Assembly (NCBI GenBank): GCA_023419605.1
Contig: JAEZXR010000056.1
Coordinates: 1-33,302, forward strand
DNA: 33,302 nt
Direction of reading: 5' to 3'
Source: Bacillota bacterium
GTDB taxonomy: Bacteria; Bacillota; Clostridia; Acetivibrionales; JAEZXR01
The notes below the pieces were generated by a model. The model worked only from the letters and a program-made list of their open reading frames with translations, was not told the DNA's origin and ran no database searches. A program made the position numbers and the translations under genes. Shown here one piece after another: positions 28,693-33,302 of this stretch. Position 1 is the stretch's first letter. Every line of letters starts with the position of its first letter.

Positions 28693-29742
28693 TTACAATA
28701 GAACTTCCCTTCGAGTTTCCGAAGACTTGTAAATGGCATCGATGATCTTCATCAGGCAGACAGCTTCTTCTACAGGAGCTATGGGTTCTCTTCCATTCAT
28801 AATGCAATCTGTAAAATGTTGAAATTCGTTTACGGTCTGTATCGTCCCGTTCAGCTCAGGCACGATATTCACACTGGTGCCCATAGCCTCTGAAAAGATC
28901 TTCAGTTCCCCATTGGCATAGGAAACTCCACCCTTTGTCCCTAAAATTTCATAGTACTTGCACTCTTTTTCAATATTGGAAGCCCAGCTGAATTCAAAAT
29001 CGATGGTAGCATCATTCTCCAGCCTTACAAAGCCAACCGCCATATCTTCGACATCAAAGATTCCGTCTCCTACGATCTTATATCCCGGCCGGATTCTGGT
29101 ACTGCTATCCGGAAATTTTGAATAGGTAGTGCCCACTACGGAAGCAGCCGCCGGATATCCCATGAAAAACAGAGTCAGATCGAGGAAATGTACACCCAGA
29201 TCAATCAAGGGGCCGCCGCCCGACAGCTGTTTATTGGTAAACCAGGCCCCTTTCCCCGGTATGCCGTTTCTACGCCGCCATCCGCATTTTGCATGGTAAA
29301 TCTCACCTAACATCCCGGCTTCCACATATTTTTTAACAAAGGCAGCTTCACTGGTAAAGCGGTTATTAAGTGCAACCATCACCTTCCTGCCGTATTTATT
29401 CTTTGCTTCGGCAAGGAGCTGTGCTTCTTCATGATTCATGGCCACAGGTTTTTCACAATGGACATGGATTCCTGCTTTTAATGCATCTACAGAAACCGGC
29501 ATATGCAGATAGTTGGGGGTACACACACTGACCAGGTCCAAGGATGCTTTTCCAAACATCTCGCGGTAATCCGTGTATACCTGGGGTATGTTAAACTTTT
29601 CCGCCATTTTCTCCGCAGCGCTTCGGTTGGTATCGCAGATTGCGACCATTTCTACGTTTTGAAGCTTTGAATATTCATTAAGATGTTTCTTATTCGCGAT
29701 TCCACCGGCTCCTACACAGCCGTATCTGAGTTTTCCCGACAC
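28693..29742 (-). CDS. Gfo/Idh/MocA-family oxidoreductase (349 aa)
   Basis: The Rossmann motif GCVGAGGIANKKH (residues 8-20) binds NAD(P), and the signature HCEKPVAMN near residue 95 contains the catalytic Lys of the family. The GGGPLIDLGVHFLDL segment (around 174-188) supplies the Asp/His pair in the sugar-binding part. Such enzymes oxidise a hydroxyl of a sugar, cyclitol or glycoside. GTG start with GGAGG upstream. It shares about 40% pattern similarity by eye with the other dehydrogenase (30851-31942), so the two may act on related compounds or in opposite directions. Confidence 0.92.
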   Translation of the reverse strand: MSGKLRYGCVGAGGIANKKHLNEYSKLQNVEMVAICDTNRSAAEKMAEKFNIPQVYTDYREMFGKASLDLVSVCTPNYLHMPVSVDALKAGIHVHCEKPVAMNHEEAQLLAEAKNKYGRKVMVALNNRFTSEAAFVKKYVEAGMLGEIYHAKCGWRRRNGIPGKGAWFTNKQLSGGGPLIDLGVHFLDLTLFFMGYPAAASVVGTTYSKFPDSSTRIRPGYKIVGDGIFDVEDMAVGFVRLENDATIDFEFSWASNIEKECKYYEILGTKGGVSYANGELKIFSEAMGTSVNIVPELNGTIQTVNEFQHFTDCIMNGREPIAPVEEAVCLMKIIDAIYKSSETRREVLL

Positions 29743-29810
29743 AATGGACGCCTCCCTAATCTAAGGTGCGGCAAAAGCGCAATCGATGTATTTTTTATCA
29801 ACCCCGGCTT

Positions 29811-30626
29811 TTAGCCACGAAATATCAGTTTCTTCATATAATCAATGGTATAATTTACACCCCATTCACCCAGCTCGCCTTTCCAGTTGGCGGAATGCGG
29901 CTCGATGCTGAGACCTCCGTCATATTTTACTGCATAAAGGACGGCCATAAAGATTCCCCAATTGGTCTCATCCAGACCTGCCGGCGGATCATCAAACCTT
30001 TCACCGTCAATTCGGAGAGAGCCTTTAATGTGAACATGGTTGAACCGGTGTCCCCAATCTCTCATTTCCTTCAGATAATCTCCTCCGGCGTAGATGGAAT
30101 GGGATGGGTCGAATTTGATGCCCAGGTCCTTTACATGTCCAAGAATGATTTCCCACGTCTGAGGATCTACGACAAAGTTGTTCCACCGGCAATTATATAC
30201 CGAGATCTTGACGCCCTTTGCCTTTCCATATTCGGTTACTTCAGAAAAGAAGTTGATGGCAGAAGTGCAGTTCTGATAGAAAGACAATTCTTCTATATAA
30301 TTGCATCCGCATATAAAATTCTCACAGCCTGTGAGGCTGGCGATGTCAATGAGTTTCTTCGCTGCATCCAGTTCGCTTTGAACAATCTTTCCTTCGCCGT
30401 CAATCCGGTCCGAACCCCATCGGCCGATGGAAGCAATTTTCACGTTATATTCCTTGCTCCAGCTTTTCAGGTTTTCTACATTATTATATAGCTCTTCTAC
30501 ATTCTGCGTAGTTGTCTTCTTCGGGTCCTTGTTGCCGTTAATGCAAAACTCCAAAAAATCCAGTCCCTTGGCTGCCGCCATTTTAAAGCTCTCCTCTATA
30601 GGAGGTGCAATAATCCCCAGTCTCAT
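29811..30626 (-). CDS. Sugar phosphate isomerase/epimerase-like TIM barrel (271 aa)
   Basis: The third barrel starts MRLGIIAPPIEESFKMAAAKGLDFLEF at ATG 30626, which has AAGGGGAG upstream; the frame is open for 41 more codons but runs back into the repeat element 30652-30828 and lacks a ribosome site there. Family residues include the metal Asp and His in IKFDPSHSIY, His in HVHIKGS and Glu in LSIEPHSANW. ENFICGCNY replaces the more usual metal-Glu strand context, so it may differ in chemistry from the other two. It lies 68 bp upstream of the second dehydrogenase gene. Confidence 0.87.
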   Translation of the reverse strand: MRLGIIAPPIEESFKMAAAKGLDFLEFCINGNKDPKKTTTQNVEELYNNVENLKSWSKEYNVKIASIGRWGSDRIDGEGKIVQSELDAAKKLIDIASLTGCENFICGCNYIEELSFYQNCTSAINFFSEVTEYGKAKGVKISVYNCRWNNFVVDPQTWEIILGHVKDLGIKFDPSHSIYAGGDYLKEMRDWGHRFNHVHIKGSLRIDGERFDDPPAGLDETNWGIFMAVLYAVKYDGGLSIEPHSANWKGELGEWGVNYTIDYMKKLIFRG

Positions 30627-30651
30627 AGTGATCTCCCCTTTTTTAAAAAGC

Positions 30652-30828
30652 GTTTCTGGTTCCTGGTTGTCAGTTCCTATATACAATCGGATTGGCAACT
30701 GTTGATTTGGGCATCGTACAGCCAACGGTTCTGGGGCTGTACGATGCACGAATCAGCTAAGTTCCATCCGAATTTGTATAGTTAAAAACAAAGCTTTTTT
30801 GCTCCTCTACTAATAACTGGAAACCAGG
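30652..30828. repeat. Fold-back palindromic element (MITE-like)
   Basis: Nested inverted repeats span about 175 bp: outer GGTTCCTGGTT...CAGTT against its mirror near 30805-30828, inner ATACAA..TCGGAT..GG.AAC against 30761-30779, and a perfect central pair CATCGTACAGCC (30712-30723) with GGCTGTACGATG (30735-30746). The whole can fold into one long hairpin. A partial copy occurs at 26676-26705, so it is a repeat family and not only a local structure. It interrupts the sugar cluster between the first dehydrogenase gene and the third barrel gene. Confidence 0.7.
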
Positions 30829-30850
30829 AACCAACAACGCAGTTCATCGA

Positions 30851-31942
30851 TTATTTCTCAAAAAACACCGGCTTACCTGTTTTTGATGACTCATAGATGG
30901 CTTCCAGTATTTCTGTTACAACGAGAGCCTGCTCAGGTTTTACCAGAGGCTCCGTATCATTTATAATGCTTTCAATCCACAGCCTTGCTTCCAGCTCCTG
31001 TGCGTTTTCCGTCTTGCCGTCATAGAAGTCAACACCCTTTGCATCCAGCCCCGGTACGGTTGTGAAGAACTTTCCGTACTTTTCACCATTGAGACGGAGA
31101 CCTTCCAGCATGTCAGCGCCACCTTCGGTACCGCAAAGCGTCGTTCTTGCTTCTCCTACCTGGAGGGTATTCAGTGCCCAGCTGGATTCCAATACAACGG
31201 TAGATCCGTCTTCCATGGTGACAAATCCGAAAGCAGAGTCTTCTACGGTATAATTTTCAGTATCCCATGCGCCCCAGGCGTTGGCAGGTGATTCCTTTTT
31301 ACCCAGCTTATAGTAGGCATTTCCTACAACATATTTTACCTTGTAATTGTTCATCATCCACAGGGTCAGGTCAAGGGCATGGGTTCCGATATCGATCAAT
31401 GGCCCGCCTCCCTGTTCCTCTTCATTGAGGAATACGCCCCAGGTAGGAACAGCACGGCGACGAATGGCATGAGCTTTTGCAAAGTAGATTTCTCCCAGAT
31501 CGCCAGCTTCGCAAGCCTTCTTTAAATAAAGAGAATCGGGTCTGAAACGGTTCTGGTAACCGATGGTCAATTTCTTTCCGGTCCGCTTCGCTGCCTCTAC
31601 CATCCTTCTGGCACCTTCCGAGGTTTTCGCCATCGGCTTTTCACACATAACATGCTTGCCGGCTTCCATGGCATCTACGCTTATATCCGCATGGGATTTG
31701 TTGGGTGTACAGACGTGTACAACATCAATGGATTTGTCGCTGAGAAGTTCCTTGTAATCGGAATAAACCTTTGCATCCTCAGTACCGTACTTTTTGGCCG
31801 CTTCTTCCGCTCTTTCCCTTACGATATCACAAAAAGCAACCATTTCGACGGTGTCAAGTTTTGAGAGAGCCGGCATATGCTTACCGTTTGCTATACCTCC
31901 GCAGCCAATGATACCTACTTTGAGTTTTTTAACTTCCGACAT
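30851..31942 (-). CDS. Gfo/Idh/MocA-family oxidoreductase (363 aa)
   Basis: The Rossmann motif GIIGCGGIANGKHMPAL (residues ~11-27) and the catalytic signature MCEKPMAKT near residue 103 are clear, and GGGPLIDIGTHALDL is the substrate-side motif. IGYQNRFRPDS and EIYFAKAHAIRRRAVPTWG are typical of the sugar and glycoside dehydrogenases of this family. ATG 31942 has a GGGGGATG site upstream. It is the first structural gene after lacI. A TGTAACGGATTACA dyad (31981-31994) lies 39 bp before the start, which strongly suggests control by the adjacent LacI regulator. Confidence 0.93.
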   Translation of the reverse strand: MSEVKKLKVGIIGCGGIANGKHMPALSKLDTVEMVAFCDIVRERAEEAAKKYGTEDAKVYSDYKELLSDKSIDVVHVCTPNKSHADISVDAMEAGKHVMCEKPMAKTSEGARRMVEAAKRTGKKLTIGYQNRFRPDSLYLKKACEAGDLGEIYFAKAHAIRRRAVPTWGVFLNEEEQGGGPLIDIGTHALDLTLWMMNNYKVKYVVGNAYYKLGKKESPANAWGAWDTENYTVEDSAFGFVTMEDGSTVVLESSWALNTLQVGEARTTLCGTEGGADMLEGLRLNGEKYGKFFTTVPGLDAKGVDFYDGKTENAQELEARLWIESIINDTEPLVKPEQALVVTEILEAIYESSKTGKPVFFEK

Positions 31943-31980
31943 GATTACATCCCCCTTATTTATCTGCAATTTAATTTATA

Positions 31981-31994
31981 TGTAACGGATTACA
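31981..31994. promoter_or_regulatory. Operator-like dyad upstream of the dehydrogenase gene
   Basis: TGTAACGGATTACA is a 14-bp near-palindrome. It differs at one base from the site upstream of lacI (33097-33110). It lies between the lacI stop and the dehydrogenase start. Confidence 0.75.
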
Positions 31995-32042
31995 AAAATC
32001 CGCTATAAACATGTTCATTTTGTGGTGAAGCTGGGGTGCCGC

Positions 32043-33035
32043 TTATTTTACAGTAGACTCCCTTATTTTCAGGCTGTGTTCCAGTGTGAGCTTTACAGGC
32101 AGCTTCGACTCCCCCTTCATTTTCCGAAGGAGCAGGTTCATGGCCTCGCAGCCCATATCATATTTCGGCTGTGCCACAGTGGTCAGCATGGGGTCATACA
32201 TGGAAGCAAAGCTTATATCGTCGAAGCCGATAACCCCCATATCCTCCGGTACCCTGTATCCGGCCTCCTTAAAGGCTCTTATGGCTCCGATGGCCATGAC
32301 ATCCGAGATGGCAAAAACACCTGTGGGCCTTTGCTCAAGGTCAACGATTCTCTTTCCAGCCCGCAGCCCGCTTTTAAAACCATAATCTCCATAAAACAGC
32401 AGGGAAGGGTCAAACTCGATCCCAGCATCCTGGAGGGCCTTTTTATATCCCTCTTCCCTTTTCTTTGTGGAAATCAATTGGTTCCGACAGCTAATCATGG
32501 CTACACGCTTGTGTCCCAGGCTGATGAGATGGGTCACAGCCTTGTAGGCGGCCGCAAAGTTGTCGATGGATATGTGGTCCACATCCGTATTTTCCTTATA
32601 CTCGCTGCACTGGACCACTGGAAATGCCTTGCTCAGTTCGATGAGTTCCTCTCTTCCCTGTTCCGATTCCATGAAAATAACTCCATCGGAAAGCCGGTTC
32701 CTGAGAAGCTCCAGGTACATATCCTCCCTGTGTTTATCGGAGTCCGTGTTGCATAACATTACTGTATATCCGTTTTTGTGCGCTACATCTTCGATTCCTT
32801 TGACAATACGGGAATAAAAAGGGTTTGAAACATTGGGCAGCAGAACTAAAACCATCCGCGTCTCCATTCGCCGGAGGTTTCTTCCGAGAAGATTCGGTTG
32901 GTAATTCAGTTTCCGTATGGCCTCCAATACGGTTTCCCTGGTTTCCGGTATAACGGAACTGCTATTGTTTAAAACCCTGGAAACGGTAGCCACTGATACG
33001 CCTGCCGCTTTTGCCACATCTTGAATGGTTGCCAT
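32043..33035 (-). CDS. LacI-family transcriptional regulator
   Basis: The 330-residue protein has the LacI HTH and hinge (MATIQDVAKAAGVSVATVSRVLNNSSSVIPETRETVLEAIRKLNYQPNLLGRNLRR in order, residues 1-56), then a periplasmic-binding-like sensor domain (VLLPNVSNPFYSRIVKGIEDVAHKNGY; GHKRVAMI; PTGVFAISDVMAIGAIRAFKEAGYRVPEDMGVIGFDD). AGGAGGG lies upstream of ATG. It heads the sugar cluster. Two matching dyads, one overlapping its own promoter and one before the dehydrogenase gene, point to autoregulation and repression of the cluster until the ligand appears. Confidence 0.95.
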   Translation of the reverse strand: MATIQDVAKAAGVSVATVSRVLNNSSSVIPETRETVLEAIRKLNYQPNLLGRNLRRMETRMVLVLLPNVSNPFYSRIVKGIEDVAHKNGYTVMLCNTDSDKHREDMYLELLRNRLSDGVIFMESEQGREELIELSKAFPVVQCSEYKENTDVDHISIDNFAAAYKAVTHLISLGHKRVAMISCRNQLISTKKREEGYKKALQDAGIEFDPSLLFYGDYGFKSGLRAGKRIVDLEQRPTGVFAISDVMAIGAIRAFKEAGYRVPEDMGVIGFDDISFASMYDPMLTTVAQPKYDMGCEAMNLLLRKMKGESKLPVKLTLEHSLKIRESTVK

Positions 33036-33096
33036 TTAACCCTCCTAAAGTTATTAATTCCCTGGTATTGTTCTATAGTATAATATGCAAACCATA

Positions 33097-33110
33097 TGTA
33101 ATGGATTACA
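33097..33110. promoter_or_regulatory. Operator-like dyad upstream of lacI
   Basis: TGTAATGGATTACA lies 62 bp before the lacI start. On the minus strand it overlaps the probable -35 region of a promoter whose -10 is TATACT (near 33074-33079), a good place for autorepression. Confidence 0.75.
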
Positions 33111-33176
33111 TTTTAAATTATATAGCAGCCTTCCCGAAATGGCAATACCTTTTTGAAAGTTTACCAAAAATTTTAA

Positions 33177-33302
33177 ATCGAGTAGGAGGTAGGTGATTAT
33201 TTCACCTACCGACCTCTCACACCACCGTACGTACCGTTCGGTATACGGCGGTTCCATAGTTTACGCTGTGACTTGTCGATAATATTCAGAAAAGAATATA
33301 AA
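33177..33302 (-). mobile_element. Group II intron, 3' end (domains V and VI), continuing beyond the window
   Basis: On the minus strand the sequence GGAACCGCCGTATACCGAAC, CGGTACGTACGGTGG and TGTGAGAGG forms the domain V hairpin typical of bacterial group II introns. It is followed by the domain VI hairpin GGTAGGTGA/TCACCTACC and the end CCTACTCGAT. The intron therefore inserts at about 33176/33177, and its reverse transcriptase gene should lie to the right of the window. A 67-codon frame starting MEPPYTERYVRW is a well-known artefact of this RNA region. Confidence 0.8.

Noticed and set aside
31981..31994. CcpA cre site
   Set aside because: The central CG of the cre consensus is missing, and the matching copy at lacI points to the local regulator instead.
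33054..33257. 67-codon protein MEPPYTERYVRW...
   Set aside because: This frame reads through group II intron domains V and VI and is a common misannotation.
1..33302. CRISPR array or restriction-modification system
   Set aside because: No regularly spaced short repeats and no cas, restriction or DNA methylase motifs were seen; R1-R7 are irregularly spaced by hundreds to thousands of bases.

Overview
The window looks like chromosomal DNA of an anaerobic, Gram-positive Clostridia-type bacterium. The basis is strong AGGAGG ribosome sites in front of most genes, GTG/TTG starts, an aldo/keto reductase with a ferredoxin-type tail, a heterodimer-type ABC exporter pair, and an intron and repeats typical of Firmicutes. 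No species can be named from the sequence alone.

There are two clearly different halves, and a tRNA-Pro(UGG) gene at 11700-11775 marks the border. Left of it (about 1-11,700) the DNA is visibly AT-rich and mosaic: short cargo genes on both strands (a membrane protein, a methyltransferase, a zinc-ribbon protein, secreted proteins, a Ca2+/Na+-type antiporter, an AraC/BtrH-like fusion, a GNAT acetyltransferase) are mixed with wreckage of a phage lysis module (amidase, a broken holin, small fragments) and end in an IS630-like fragment fused to a truncated, frameshifted large serine recombinase whose 3' end runs into the tRNA gene. This is best read as a decayed integrated element or genomic island. 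Its most striking feature is a dispersed repeat of about 75-80 bp (six long copies plus one hairpin-only copy, R1-R7, all in one orientation) between the cargo genes. Each long copy joins a terminator-like hairpin, often UNCG-looped, to a conserved segment that varies with three-base periodicity and reads D-(M/I/V)-D-x5-W-Y-Y-(L/V)-P on the minus strand. I do not recognise this family; it is the best candidate for something undescribed.

Right of the tRNA (about 12,100-33,170) the DNA is more GC-rich and orderly: a TtcA-like thiolase, a large secreted phosphodiester glycosidase, an HxlR regulator beside an aldo/keto reductase, GalU, an orphan NarL-type response regulator, a secreted alkaline phosphatase, and a two-gene heterodimeric ABC exporter. 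It ends with a minus-strand carbohydrate or cyclitol cluster: a LacI regulator, two Gfo/Idh/MocA dehydrogenases and three TIM-barrel isomerase/epimerase-like proteins, converging on an AraC regulator. Two near-identical dyads, TGTAAYGGATTACA, lie upstream of lacI and upstream of the first dehydrogenase and are the likely operators. The intergenic DNA holds several palindromic elements (a perfect 48-bp palindrome beside a possible structured RNA at 19381-19565, a GC-rich 200-bp element at 25170-25370, and a roughly 175-bp fold-back element at 30652-30828 with a partial copy at 26676-26705). The right edge carries domains V and VI of a group II intron entering on the minus strand.
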